64,000 bases of DNA from positions 108,356,969-108,420,968 of the forward strand of contig NC_134574.1 in assembly GCF_050947875.1 (NCBI RefSeq), written 5' to 3'. A program made the translations under genes and the position numbers. How positions within the stretch are numbered: the stretch's first letter is position 1; each line of letters starts with the position of its first letter. The notes beneath the pieces were generated by a model. It was not told where the DNA came from. It worked only from the letters and a program-made list of their open reading frames with translations, and made no database searches. This DNA is from Dermacentor variabilis. Its lineage: Eukaryota > Arthropoda > Arachnida > Ixodida > Ixodidae. Below, one piece after another: positions 13,511-25,126 of this stretch.

Positions 13511-16500
13511 TTATTTAGCTAATTCTTCGGTCACGCACGCAAACCATCAACATCAGGCTTTTACTGCAACTGTAGCTTTAAAGGAAACACTGCACTGCAT
13601 CACAGCGCGAACAATGCATGTAGCCTAGGGTAAGGTGCTGTTTCTCTTTTCGGGAGTACGCTCAGGAGCCAAGATCTGGGTCGTCACAAAGAAGCGCAGG
13701 CGAGCAATATATTAGCCTAATGATGCTGTTCGTAATTCATATTTTATGCTGATCACAACCAATGACTTCTGAACGCGTGAGCTAACGAAAGAGCGGGAAA
13801 AGAATACCAGCGGCAGTGCATCTGCCAGACGTTTTGTTGTAAACCGCTGCCGCTGCGCTTTAACCTGGATTTTTCGCACACAGAGAACCATTTCGTCGGC
13901 AGACTTTGAGCAGGTTCATTTCTCCATTTGTCTACAAATACTCATTGTTCACCTGTAGAACACGCCACATTTTCATTCGCCTCCTATTTGCTTGAAGCGC
14001 GCGTAAATTTGCCTCACTGTCTCTTCAGGATTATTTCAACGGCCGACTTCCCGTCGGAGTCAGTTGCTTCTTCCTTTTCTGGTAATTTTCTTCAATATGT
14101 AAGCCGCAACGTCGGGTAGCATCGAAGGGATAGTGTCACTCATTAGCAGTCCACACGCCATCCGAATCTGCACAATCTTCCTGCCGGTCATACGCTCGAT
14201 GACATGCTGCTTGAAGTGGCGCTGCCACATGACTAATGCGGTTGAAACATTTTGTAAACACGGCGAAGGACATGCTTACGCCTATCGGAAAGTTATGCGT
14301 ATCAGCGCATCGAAGCCAATGATATTTGCGCCCATGGATTGTATGTTAGTAGCCGAACTTGCCGTGAGGCGCAAAGAAAGTGGTGCCCCTCCGACTTGTT
14401 TTCTTCTGTGCAGGAACACTTTCACTCTGTCCTGGAGTCTCGCGAGCTTGGCATTCATGACCATCACCCTCAGCCTTCACTTCGTTTCTTAAACGTCTAA
14501 GGAAATTGCAGCAACTCGGAGAACTATCGTGACTGTTAGCGCAGTGCACCGTGCAGTCAGCTCGTAAATAGACGATATAAATGACCTCTTGAATATTACT
14601 CATTGCAGAAAGAAACATCACAGTTGCATGCACTGTCTCAACATAATATAGCAATTTTCTTTCAGGTTTTACGGTGAAAACGAATTATTTGAACTATAAA
14701 AGGCGCGCAAGGACAACGCACTCAGTAGCAGACGACGCGTGCTTCGCGACAGGCCTCCGACCGCAGCGCCACTTCTGCTGTCATGACCCGGAGACGCAGT
14801 GAACTACGCCGGTCGGCATACCTACTCATCTAGCCAGCGTTGACTCGGGAACACCTCTACAACGTTAGAGTGTGCTAGATAAGCGGAGTGGCTACAGCGT
14901 AAACTCCGCGATAAAACTTTTTTTCTTTATTTTTTTGAAAGTTGGTGGAGCCACCGTCGACTTCACCCGAATGAGCGGCCCCGCGCGCGGCCCCAATGGT
15001 TGTCTCGTCGCAAATCCCGCCGCAGCTACATGGAGCTTTGAGATGCGTTTCACTGTGCTGCATGTAGTCTTTATACTCGGTGGAGGAAATAGTGAATTTA
15101 TTCTCCCCCCCCCCTCTGATCTCTACTCAATAAAGTGGAAAAAGGGCGAGGTAAACGACGCTAACGACGCAACGACGGTGCGTCGAGCAGACGACAGCTA
15201 CTCAGCCCGTCAGCTCGCCTCTGCCAGAGAGCGCTGCCGAAACAACCCATCTTTTAGGCTAAGGCGATGGCAGCGCCGTCGCAATTTCAGCGTTTTTTTT
15301 TTTTTCTGCATCCCCTCCCCATTTCAGAATAGTCTACTAGGGAATACTTCTACAACGTCAACGTCGCTTCTGTCAGAAAGAGATGTTTTCATAACTCACC
15401 CGTCTGTAGTGGGGCTTCTGCGCCGCCACCTCCAGCGACATCACAAGCCACGTGCGCGGCATTCTTTTTTTTGTGTGTGTGTGTGTGTTGGGGGGTGGGG
15501 GTACGCAAGTTCTCCTAGATGGCGTTGTTCAAAGCCGCTTTACGGGGTGCCTCGATGGCCACAGCTGTTCGTCCCTGTGTCAGACGCTTCGGGAACAGAG
15601 AAGCACGTTCTTTTTTTCATTTGTACTTTGCATCGGATCGGGCGAAGAACAACTCTTTATTACTTCGTCGTGGTACACAAAGAGGCACCCATTTCTAGAA
15701 AGCACCTGCATGAAGTCCTTTGGTGCCGACCGGCCGCACTGCTTTTTTTGTTTTTTTTTCTGCGCGGCCGCTAGACAGGTTCTGTCTGTATTCACGTTGT
15801 TGTGACATCGCTAAGTGCATCATCTGTAGGGCTCCAATTTAATTATTCCGTCCGTTACATCGTGTACTCGACGTGCATGCAACGAATGGTTCATCGTCCA
15901 TGAGGAGTGGGCACATCTCTGTTCCAGTAATTGTATTTTTCCAAAGTTAACCCAGCTTCAGCGTTAAAAAAAATAAAACTTGCTTAAATGATTATGTCGT
16001 CGATTTACCCGTCAAGATAGAAGTATGCATTTGCTTTAGATAAGAATGTGAAATTCTTTCGTTTCTACTGCATGAAAATTATAAGCGATAAGCGAACAAA
16101 TTTACACTGCTCTACGCGCTATCATGAACACTACCTGTGCCCAAATTATTCGCGCCGTCCACACAAGCAGGCACAGCGAGTCCTGCGCAACTACTGCGAA
16201 CGTTCAACCTCTAAAACACAAGCGTTCACGGCCTTCAGGCTTCTCTACTACGCGACTGAGGTCAGTGCGAATCAAACGTTTAGATCATGTGTGGGATAAG
16301 GACGATCATAGTGAAATATGCGATTGAAAATGACTGTGTAGCAACGCTCGGTCCGAATTTAGTTCAATCTGGATCGAGGTAGTCCGCGATCGAAAGTGCC
16401 AGACCAGATGTCATGTTTTAAGTCCTGCAAGTGTCTTCTAAGAATGGGTGCTTGAACGTTAACAGTATCGCTCATTGTACACGCGCCAATGCCATAAGCA

Positions 16501-17950
16501 AAGAGATCGCACGCGGAGCAGAGCAAACGAGCCTGCGCGCGAAGCCGCGCCCGGGAAACACTCGTCGAAAGCCAAGCAAACCGGAGGGGAAAAAAAGAAA
16601 GAAAAAAAAAAGCTGCCGCGCAAGTCGCCGCTGAAGGTGTGCGGCGCAAAAGCCCCGCCCTAGACGGACGAGTCGTGAAAACCACGACCAATGCCGCGAC
16701 CTAGTGAGCTGCAGACGTGCACAGATGTCCCTTGCCCAGCACGCTTGGTCTAGTTCACCCATTTTGCCACTAGGGACTAAACTCAAGGGCAAAGTGGCGC
16801 TAGTTATAACCTGTTCCTGTCGTCTCCCTCCGCGATCTGTTCCAATGCTTGAGCTGCCTTTTCGGCAGGCACGAAGCGCTCGTATTGGTGGTACATGATC
16901 ACAGGAAAACGAAATTGGCGAATGTTTAGCGCTTTAATAGTGAAATTAGAGGAGGAGGAGGAGCGGTGCAAGAAAGGTAAACAACGAGCATATGCGGCGG
17001 CTGCAATGCTAGACGGCATAAATATCCCTTCCCACCCTCCGTAAAAGATTGAATAAATTGTTTTAAAATATTCATAGGATAACCTAGCTCTTTTGAGTTG
17101 ATTACGGATAGCCTAATGTTAGAGATGGCATTAGGATTTACTGCTGTGTGCCGTAGTGAAAGGCAGACGATCTGGTAAATGTATTAACAAGTTATTTCTG
17201 CGGCCCGTGTGCGCAATAAATGCATCGAGTGCTTCGAGGAAAGGTGAGCATAGCTTGTTATTAATATTATTGGATGTCTAGATGAGTAGAAAGTAGAAAG
17301 CTTGCAAAATAAGCGATCACAGTGCTTTAAAACGTGCTCCATTGCAGGTTGTGTCACGGAACTCTTTCCAACCTGCAAAATTAAGCTAACTTTTCTGCGT
17401 GGTACGGCGGCAGCATAACGGTGGGGCGAAAGATACGTACACAATAAAGCTATATGCGTAATTCTCTTTTTGAACTCCCGACGCGTTAACGGACAACTTT
17501 TAAGAGGTAAAATTAGTGGTAATTAGTCGTTCCGTCGTCAAAGGTTGCAGTGGTTTCCAGTTTCGAAAGAGCGCAGAAGAGAACTTTAAAATATATACAA
17601 TGAAACAATTGTGAACTTTACGAACTCTATAAACGATCTGACTTAATGTGCAAGACCTGTGCGGTTTGCTACTGCGTGAAAAAGGCAATAGGAGTGGCTA
17701 TTTAACGTTACCTTAGAGAGCAGCGGACTACACGCAGCGGCATTTTTCACGTTCAGGCAGTTAACTTTTGGAGCCAGTTGACTGATCAAAGCCTTGTGAC
17801 ATCACCGTCACTGTGTTCGCAAAAATCTTCAACTAGACAAGCAGTTCGTCACAACACAACAGCCGCCGTACTAGTTACAACGCCGCACCAGCCAACCGTT
17901 GAGTAGCAGACGAACAGGTTATAATAGCGGCACCAACGGCAAACGGTTGA
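13511..17950. other. Unrecognised sequence, 4.4 kb
   Basis: No gene, RNA or named repeat identified. Low-complexity spots occur at 15100-15120 (C-run), 15466-15500 (GT then G-run) and 16590-16610 (A-rich). A 300-codon frame at 14872-15774 has low-complexity, Phe/Cys/Arg-rich content with no domain and overlaps minus-strand frames, so I do not call it a gene. Confidence 0.5.
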
Positions 17951-17954
17951 ACGA

Positions 17955-18190
17955 GAGTGGGTGCAAGCGGCTCCCGTAGAAACCGGATACCTGCGCAGGT
18001 CTGGAGTTCTAGTACTGCAGTACTACAGTACGTCGTGGTGGAAACGTCTGTCGTTCTGTTATGCTACCGTGTCCGATCCAAATCAAATTTGCTATGCGGT
18101 TGTATACTTCACTACAACTTGATTTTCACTTTCGGTCTCGACAAATTTCGAACGTACCGGTTCAGCGGCTGCTTCGCTATGAGAATTCCT
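17955..18190. repeat. Spacer copy matching the left flank of the U2 satellite
   Basis: It matches 28340-28556 in the same orientation: GCAAGCGGCTCCCG..ACCGG..ATACCTGC, TTATGCTAC..GTCC, AAATCAAATTTGCT, ATACTTCACTACAA, TTGATTTTC, GGTTC.GCGGC.GC and CTA.GAGAATT.CTC. At 28557 the match stops exactly where the U2-derived satellite begins; here the sequence continues with unrelated DNA (TTTATTCTTGAACGGG). Confidence 0.7.
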
Positions 18191-18575
18191 CATTTATTCT
18201 TGAACGGGAAATCCGAGTAACGAGCGTGAGACGCTGCACGGCTCCGGCGCTCTTCTAAAATTCTATGCATAGGCTCGTAGCAACGTTTGCACTTCCCTTG
18301 CAAACGATACGGTTCAAAAATAAATCTTTCTCCAAGTTAGGTACAGTTCATAGGGTTGTTGGAATGAGGTAAACACACACGCACCCGAGCCGTGATCGAT
18401 GACCAACGCAAGCGAAATCTCGCACGGCTTCGGCGCTCACCTCAAAACAACATCGCTTCATCGTAGCGTAACGCCGACATTCGCGCTGAAATAACTGTTA
18501 CGAGAAAAAACGATGATTGAGGTTTGGCGCATCGTGGCAGCGCTATTACCTCGAGCTGTACCATTCCAATCAACA

Positions 18576-18760
18576 ACGACGGTATCGCAGTGTGTGGTGG
18601 TGGTGCCTTGGAAGTTCCCGAAGTAGCTGCAACCTTTGAACAACGACATTTTGAACTAGACGCACTGCGGCAAAACAAACACCAGTTGAGGACGACGGTA
18701 GCGCAGTGCGTGGCGGTGCCTTGGAGGTTTCAGAAGTAGCTGCAACCCTTGAGCAGCAAG
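18576..18760. repeat. Imperfect tandem duplication, about 116-bp period
   Basis: A segment beginning ACGACGGTATCGCAGTG (18576) recurs at 18692 as ACGACGGTAGCGCAGTGCG. Both include GGTGCCTTGGA and GAAGTAGCTGCAACC. A third partial relative lies at 19262-19300 (ACATTTTAAACTAGAAGCAC, GCGGTAAAACAA), similar to 18649-18680. No function is evident. Confidence 0.7.
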
Positions 18761-19432
18761 AGCAGTGGATGGTAGCGCGGGCGTGTTGAGAATCCGCACG
18801 GATTCACGGCGCTCGCTTGCCTCCTAAAGAGTTTTTCCTTGCCTGCGATCGTAGACATTGGTGATAACGCCTGCGCCCATTCGGAACTGACTCCGCTAGA
18901 TATGATAAATATTTCCGATAAAGCTGGCGATACGAACTTGTCGCGTTGGCGGCCGACGCGCACTGGGGGAAGCCGTGAACGCGGAAGCCGTGGGCGAAGC
19001 CATGTTGAATGTGACGTCGTTGTGTGTTGCTACCAGTAACGTTTTTCGTCGATTTTGTCGACTTGGTTATGTCTAAATTTTTGTCGATAAAATTATAATT
19101 CAGGAGAAAAAAATGCTTGCTTTTTTGCCTCTCTGTATGGCACTTGACATCATCGACCGTTATTCTGTCTCACGTCACCGTGTCGTCGAGAGTATCTGCA
19201 CGCGCATATTGTTGAATCTCGCGTCTGTTATTCCAATTTATTAATAAATTAGGTCACAGTTCAACATTTTAAACTAGAAGCACTGCGGTAAAACAATCCT
19301 AGCACTCCATAATGCCAGTACCTTATGTGCTGTGCCGTAAAAGGGGTGTTATACTGGCACGGGCTGATGAGAACACTTGACTTCATTTTCGAGTTTTAAA
19401 TGGTGTGCTCAGATCTCGGTCCTGTGCTGGTT

Positions 19433-19765
19433 ATCGCTTCTCGGCCTTTTGGCTAAGATCAAAGTGTAGTATCTGTCCATTTATTATTTCATTTGTTAAT
19501 CTTTTTTGTTTACAACAAGTATGATGTATTACATGTGATGTACCTCATATTGTACTTTTCGTTCCTGCCACAGCTGTAATTGTGCCTACGGGTGAATAAA
19601 TTTCCTTGTCAATCTGTTCTTATCAGCTTAATATCTGATACGGGTCCTATTTGGACCCAAGATATTAAACTTATTTTTGGAATGGGGCGGAGTGCTTGAA
19701 GCTTGCTTCACCTCCGCCACGGGTTGGCCCGGTATTGCACTGCCTCCGGGATCGGCCCACTCACC
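19433..19765 (+). pseudogene. U2 snRNA: U2 snRNA gene split by a retroelement insertion
   Basis: Nucleotides 1-44 of U2 (19433-19476) start ATCGCTTCTCGGCC and include the branch-point-pairing sequence GTAGTA (19466-19471). U2 continues from nucleotide 45 at 19618 with TCTTATCAGCTTAATATCTG, the Sm-like ATTTTTGG region (19674-19681) and stem-loops III/IV, ending near 19765. The two parts add up to about 192 nt, the normal U2 length. U2 snRNP pairs with the intron branch point during splicing. A 135-bp insert plus duplicated ATCTGT separates the halves in stem IIa, so this copy should not yield functional U2. Apart from the insert it is well conserved, similar to Drosophila U2 as I recall it, so the interruption may be recent. 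Confidence 0.92.
19477..19611 (+). mobile_element. 135-bp retroelement 3' end inserted in U2
   Basis: The insert is flanked by the 6-bp duplication ATCTGT (19471-19476 and 19612-19617), with both copies contiguous with U2. It is AT-rich and ends GGTGAATAAATTTCCTTGTCA, a polyadenylation-type 3' end without a long poly(A). This is what a severely 5'-truncated non-LTR insertion made by target-primed reverse transcription looks like. Its end resembles that of the element adjoining U2 at 47914 (AATAAATTTCTCTTT). Confidence 0.85.
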
Positions 19766-19788
19766 CCTTTGGGGGTGGGTAAAACCTT

Positions 19789-19806
19789 ATTCAATCTAAA
19801 ATCAGA
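19789..19806 (+). promoter_or_regulatory. Probable snRNA 3' box
   Basis: TATTCAATCTAAAATCAGA lies about 25 bp after the U2 3' end. The AAAATCAGA core fits the metazoan snRNA 3'-box pattern (AAA, two or three variable bases, AGA) that directs 3' processing of U2 by the Integrator complex. The same string occurs at the equivalent place after the U2 sequence at 48075. Confidence 0.65.
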
Positions 19807-19885
19807 ATCACACGGAAATTGCACACGCCGTAAGGTAGCTTGCAGCGGGCCATCAGTAATTCGAGATAACTCTTGCCCCCCGTAA

Positions 19886-21135
19886 TTTTCGAAAAGCTCA
19901 GCCATTGAACGACTAAGTCATGCGAGAAAGCCACCTTCAACTTCGGGAGGCGCTAGGCTATGTTTGTCTAGTCACAGATAAATCTCGGTCCGGTACAGCT
20001 TATAAATTACAAACTATTTTTCAAAACATTGGATGTGTATTTTGTAGATTCGCGTGCGGGAATTCTTTTTTTTTTTTCTTGTGTGTGTGTGGGGGGAGGG
20101 GGGGGCGGTTTCAATTGTGCACTCGATTCAGATACAGATCTGTCCGGGGCCCTGGCAGGGGCACGCCAAACGGCAACGCTTGGGAGGTCTTGATGAAGTA
20201 TTATGAGCATACAGTTTGTCTGTATCATAGCAGTTTGCGTTTCTTGACGCGTACGAACTGCTTCACGGTAGCACGTACGTTTGCACGCGGCGTCGTGGGG
20301 CATCGTCCAGTAGGTTAGACAGAGCCCATGTACCACGATGTCTTACTCCGTTTCGCTGAGGTGCGTTCACTCCCACCTTCGCCAGTATATGTAAGCGACC
20401 TTCGCCCCTATAGTATTGGAGCTGCCCTCAGGAACGTCAGCTCGAGGGCCATGGCGTCTCGACTGCCGCGTCTTACACGACCTTGACTCCAAAACTGGAT
20501 TACTGCGGGCTGTTTGTTAGGGCGTCGCTTGTCGGTGCCGACCCAGATGACTGGGATGGACTAAAGGAGCAGTGGCCTCATCACTGCAGTGCGTCGTGGC
20601 GAGCGCTCCGGAGAAGTGACGGCGTCGTGGAAGAAGTTGCGCATCGCTCAGCGCAGCTCGCGTCCGACGGCCGTTACGTGCGCGTGGATGGATGACTGGT
20701 AGCGACTGGTAACGTGGAACGCTACCAGTCGCTGGTGCGGCATACCTGCGGCCGCTTGGCGCTGTCAGCGTGCGGCGTGTGCGCACCCCGAAGTCCTCAG
20801 ATACGCACGCCGCGCATTCGTTCGTCCGGCGGGATTACCGGCCCACTCCTTGGACTCGGACGCCTCGCCTGATGTCGGTTCTCGCGATTTTTACGACTTT
20901 GTCGCGCACTTCAGAACCGTGGCAAAAAGGACTCTCTCTATCGACGCTGCCCGAGCGTCCGCTCATCCCCTGCTTAACGCACTGCCACGCGTTTCCATCC
21001 AATCGTGTGAAACGCTCCTTGCTCCGCCATCAAGCAACGAGATCGAGGGAACGCTGGATGTGTTGAAGCGTGGGTCGGCCCCAGGTCCGGACGGTCTCCC
21101 TGTGTCTTTTCCGCACCTTTCTCTTTCTTTTTTTG
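19886..21135 (+). mobile_element. Tx1-like LINE family X, copy 1 (internally deleted)
   Basis: It starts with a leader shared with 39787 and 48200 (AAAAGCTCAGCCA..GAACGACTAAG, GCCACCTTCAACTTC), passes into the C-terminal half of an endonuclease (about 20020-20190, matching 50580-50700), then linker protein sequence (HCSASWRALRRSDGVVEEVA at about 20582) and the start of a reverse transcriptase (LDVLKRGSAPGPDGLPVSF at about 21056-21112). ORF1 and the endonuclease N-terminus are missing. The leader begins about 121 bp after U2. Confidence 0.65.
20490..21135 (+). pseudogene. Family X ORF2 remnant: linker and RT start
   Basis: Successive frames give a linker region (20483-20695), an RRDYRPTP segment (about 20838) and, from 20850, SRDFYDFVAHFRTVAKRTL followed by the RT-entry motif GSAPGPDGLPVSF. 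No catalytic YADD block is present before the sequence is lost at about 21135. Frames change near 20700 and 20850. Confidence 0.6.
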
Positions 21136-21414
21136 TAAAGATGGAACCGCACCAACTCAACCAACCTTCAGTTTTCACAGCACTGGCGCCATTAGTGAAT
21201 GCGAAAAGTCCGCCCTAGACGAAGGTATAGTTCGTCATCAGCCGCGAGATGACATTTGCATCTTAATTGTCATGTAAACGTCGACCTAGACAGTTCGCAT
21301 CGTGATTTGTGCAATTTTTGCCTCTTCTGTATCACTTTTTTGTTATTACGCATCGAACCGTGTGTGCGTCTCTTTTTCTTCTGTACTCTACTTCGAAAAA
21401 AAATTCAGAAAATG
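21136..21414. other. Unrecognised junction sequence
   Basis: T-rich sequence between the end of the family X copy and the start of the I-clade RNase H remnant. No feature recognised. Confidence 0.4.
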
Positions 21415-21911
21415 TCTGTCGTTGCAGTGAACTCGGAAGGCGCTCTTAAGGTCAGCGGATCTATTAAAACCAGCAGAGCCGAGGTGGCTGAGGAGTCGGC
21501 CATTGCTCTCGGAATGGCTTCCACACTGGCCACGTCAGTGATTCTAAAACCACCATATTAAATTACGCAAAGGGGCGCATTTCGCCGGAATCACAACGTA
21601 TCCTGGCAAACTTCCGCGGTCAGCGGATTGTCCATATCATCTGGGCGCCTGCGCACTCCTCCCTCCCAGGCAATGAGGCGGCCGACACCGTGGCTCGAGG
21701 ACTCACAAGCCGAGCCACCGGGGTGCCGCGGCTGGGGCTGACAGGGGACCGGATGGCTGGCGACAGGGAGATCACTAATCATTACAGATAGGGGAGGGAG
21801 CGTTTTCCTCCCGCTCACCCATCACTTAATAAGCAGCGGGCGGTGGCATGGTGCCTCCTTCAAGCAAATACGTCTCCAAATCCGGTGACTTATAATCATT
21901 GTCATCCACAA
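21415..21911 (+). pseudogene. RNase H domain of the I-clade LINE, frameshifted
   Basis: The first frame gives TSRAEVAEESAIALGMAS (about 21471), a typical RNase H helix with conserved Glu. After a frameshift near 21540 the second frame gives SDSKTTILNYAKGRISPES, with the DSK aspartate, and then WAPAHSSLPGNEAADTVARG, with the conserved His and the terminal Asp (NEAAD). In relatives this activity removes element RNA after first-strand synthesis. A stop occurs in NHYR* at about 21789. Confidence 0.75.
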
Positions 21912-21946
21912 CATCATCATCATCATCATCATCATCATCAGCCTGG

Positions 21947-24886
21947 TTACGCCCACTGCAGGGCAAAGGCCTCTCCCATACTTCTCCAACAACCCCGGTC
22001 ACCTACTAATTGTGGCCATGCCGTCCCTGCAAACTTCTTAATCTCATCCGCCCACCTAACTTTCTGCCGCCCCCTGCTACGCTTCCCTTCCCTTGGGATC
22101 CAGTCCGTAACCCTTAATGACCATCGGTTATCTTCCCTCCTCATTACATGTCCTGCCCATGCTCATTTCTTTTTCTTGATTTCAACTAAGATGTCATTAA
22201 CTCGCGTTTGTTCTCTCACCCAATCTGCTCTTTTCTTATCCCTTAACGTTACACCTATCATTCTTTTTCCATAGCTCGTTGTGTTGTCCTCAATTTGAGT
22301 AGAACCCTTATCGTAAGCCTCCAGGTTTCTGCCCCGTAGGTGAGTACTGGTAAGACACAGCTATTATATACTTTTCTCTTGAGGGATAACGGCAACCTGC
22401 TGTTCATGATTTGGGACTGCCTGCCAAACGCACTCCAGCCCAATTTTATTCTTCTGATTATTTCAGTCTCATGATCCGGATCCGCCGTCACTGCCTGCCC
22501 TAAGTAGATGTATTCCCTTACGACTTCCAGTGCCTCGCTGCCTATTGTAAATTCCTGTTCTCTCCCGAGACTGTTAAGCATTACTTTAGTTTTCTGCATA
22601 TTAATTTTTAGACCCACTCTTCTGCTTTGCCTCTCCAGGTCAGTGAGCATGCATTGCAATTGGTCCCCTGAGTTACTAAGCAAGGCAATATAATCAGCGA
22701 ATCGCAAGTTACTAAGGTATTCTCCATTAACTTTTATCTCCAATTCTTCCCAATCCAGGTCTCTGAATACCTCCTGTAAACACGCTGTGAATAGCATTGG
22801 AGATATCGTATCTCCCTGCCTGACGCCTTTCTTTATTGGGACTTTGTTGCTTGCTTTATGGAGGACTACGGTGGCTGTGGAGCCGCTATAGATATCTTCC
22901 AGTATTTTTACATATGGCTCATCTACACCCTGATTCCGTAATGCCTCCATGACTGCTGAGGTTTCGACTGAATCAAACGCTTTCTCGTAATCAATGAAAG
23001 CTATATATAAGGGTTGGTTATATTCTGCACATTTCTCTATCACTTGATTGATAGTGTGAATATGGTCTATTGTTGAGTAGCCTTTACGGAATCCTGCCTG
23101 GTCCTTGGGTTGACAGAAGTCTAAGGTGTTCCTGATTCTATTTGCAATTACCTTAGTAAATACTTTGTAGGCAACGGACAGTAAGCTGATCGGTCTATAA
23201 TTTTTCAAGTCTTTGGCGTCCCCTTTCTTATGGATTAGGATTATGTTAGCGTTCTTCCAAGATTCCGGTACGCTCGAGGTCATGAGGCATTGCGTATACA
23301 GGGCGGCCAGTTTCTCTAGAACAATCTGTCCACCATCCTTCAACAAATCTGTTGTTACCTGATCCTCCCCAGCCGCCTTCCCCCTTTGCATATCTCCCAA
23401 GGCTTTCTTTACTTCTTCCGGCGTTACCTTTTGGATTTCGAATTCCTCTGGACTAATTTCTCTTCCATTATTGTCGAGGGTGCCACTGGTACTGCATAAA
23501 TCTCTATAGAAATTCTCAGCCACTTGAACTATCTCATCCATATTAGTAATGATATTGCCGGCTTTGTCTCTTAACGCATACATCTCATTCTTGCCAATTC
23601 CTAGTTTCTTCTTCACTGTTTTTAGGCTTCCTCCGTTCCTGAGAGCATGTTCAATTCTATCCATATTATACTTCCTTATGTCAGCTGTCTTACGCTTGTT
23701 GATTAACTTGGAAAGTGCTGCCAGTTCTATTCTAGCTGTAGGGTTAGATGCTTTCATACATTGGCGTTTCTTGATCAGATCTTTCGTCTCCTGCGATAGT
23801 TTGCTGGTATCCTGCCTAACGGAGTTACCACCGACTTCCATTGCACACTCCTTAATGATGCCCACAAGATTGTCGTTCATTGCTTCAACACTAAGGTCCT
23901 CTTCCGGAGTTAAAGCCGAATACCTGTTCTGTAGCTTGATCTGGAATTCCTCTATTTTCCCCTCTTACCGCTAACTCATTAATCGGCTTCTTACGCACCA
24001 CTTTCTTCCGTTCCCTCCTCAGGTCTAGGCTAATTCGAGTTCTTACCATCCTGTGGTCACTGCAGCGCACCTTGCCGAGCACGTCCACATCTTGTATGAT
24101 GCCAGGGTTAGCGCAGAGTATGAAGTCTATTTCATTTCTAGTCTCGCCGTTCGGGTTCCTCCAGGTCCACTTTCGGCTGTCCCGCTTGCGGAAGAAGGTA
24201 TTCATTATCCTCATATTATTCTGTTCCGCAAACTCTACTAATAACTCTCCCCTGCTATTCCTAGTGCCTATGCCATATTCCCCCACTGCCTTGTCTCCAG
24301 CCTGCTTCTTGCCTACCTTGGCATTAAAGTCGCCCATTAGTATAGTGTATTTAGTTTTCACTCTACCCATCGCCGATTCCACGTCTTCATAGAAGCTTTC
24401 GACTTCCTGGTCATCATGACTGGATGTAGGGGCGTAGACCTGTACAATCTTCATTTTGTACCTCTTATTAAGTTTCACAACAAGACCTGTCACCCACTCG
24501 TTAATGCAATAGAATTCCTGTATGTTACCAGCTATATTCTTATTAACCAGGAATCCGACTCCTAGTTCTCTTCTATCCGCTAAGCCCCGGTAGCACAGGA
24601 CGTGCCCGCTATTTAGCACTGTATATGCTTCTTTTGGCCTCCTAACTTCACTGAGCCCTATTATATCCCATTTACTGCCCTCTAATTCCTCCAATAGCAC
24701 TGCTAGACTCGCCTCACTAGATAACGTTCTAGCGTTAAACGTTGCCAGGTTCATATTCCAATGGCGGCCTGTCCGGAGCCAGTGATTCTTAGCACCCTCT
24801 GCTGCGTCGCAGGTCTGACCGCCGCCGTGGTCAGTTGCTTCGCAGCTGCTGGGGACTGAGGGCCGGGGTTTGATTGCTGTGTTCAT
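21947..24886 (-). pseudogene. RTE ORF: endonuclease and reverse transcriptase, inactive copy
   Basis: The endonuclease portion (24886-23891) contains NLATFNARTLSSEASLAVLL, ILMGDFNAKVGKKQ, RNEIDFILC and CSDHRMV. The RT portion (23880-22258) contains ILIHKKGDAKDLKNYRPISL, AGFRKGYSTIDHIHTI, FIDYEKAFDSVE and GVRQGDTISPMLF. The catalytic box reads LRFADYIALL: the second Asp of FADD has become Tyr, which should abolish polymerase activity. Frameshifts lie near 23965 and 22270; the C-terminal zone resumes at 22144 (MRREDNRWSLRVTDWIPREG). Intact relatives encode about 1000 aa in one frame. Confidence 0.9.
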
Positions 24887-25029
24887 AGGAGGTTGTGGCC
24901 AAGTACTGCACCAGGGTGGCCAATCCTGCTCTGGTGAGGGAGTGCGTTACTGGTTCTGGTCACCGGGATCAGGCCGCACTCCAGGCCTGTTTGTGCAATT
25001 TTATCAACACGCGGATTTTTTCTTTTTTT

Positions 25030-25126
25030 TTGAATCCGGTGGAAAATTGCCGGCACCGGGATTCGAACCACGGACCTCTTGCACGCGAGGCGGGTGTTCT
25101 ACCTCTACGCCACCGCTGCACTCGCT
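25030..25126 (-). repeat. tRNA-like head of the RTE element (possible pol III promoter)
   Basis: On the minus strand, TGGCGTAGAGG (25112-25102) fits an A box and GGTTCGAATCC (25069-25059) is a perfect B box, about 33 bp apart as in tRNA genes. The sequence resembles tRNA-Ala (CTCGCGT anticodon-loop-like) but lacks a good acceptor stem, so it is not a functional tRNA gene. The head starts at the first base of the inserted element. Confidence 0.75.

Larger units (their letters stand above)
21912..25126 (-). mobile_element. RTE (Bov-B-type) LINE with a tRNA-like 5' head, full length
   Basis: Minus-strand element of about 3215 bp bounded by the 8-bp duplication ATCCACAA. From its 5' end (25126): tRNA-like head, short leader, one long ORF with endonuclease and reverse transcriptase, and a short 3' UTR with an (ATG/TGA)n tail (21912-21939 read as ATC). 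Tandem trinucleotide tails and a single EN-RT frame are RTE traits. Because the flanking duplications enclose the tRNA-like head, head and LINE were inserted as one unit. Confidence 0.85.

Noticed and set aside
14872..15774. 300-codon open frame as a host gene
   Set aside because: Low-complexity composition, no domain, overlapping frames on the other strand; no evidence of exons or promoter.
25030..25126. Functional tRNA-Ala gene
   Set aside because: A and B boxes are good but the acceptor stem does not pair and the sequence is the head of an inserted element.
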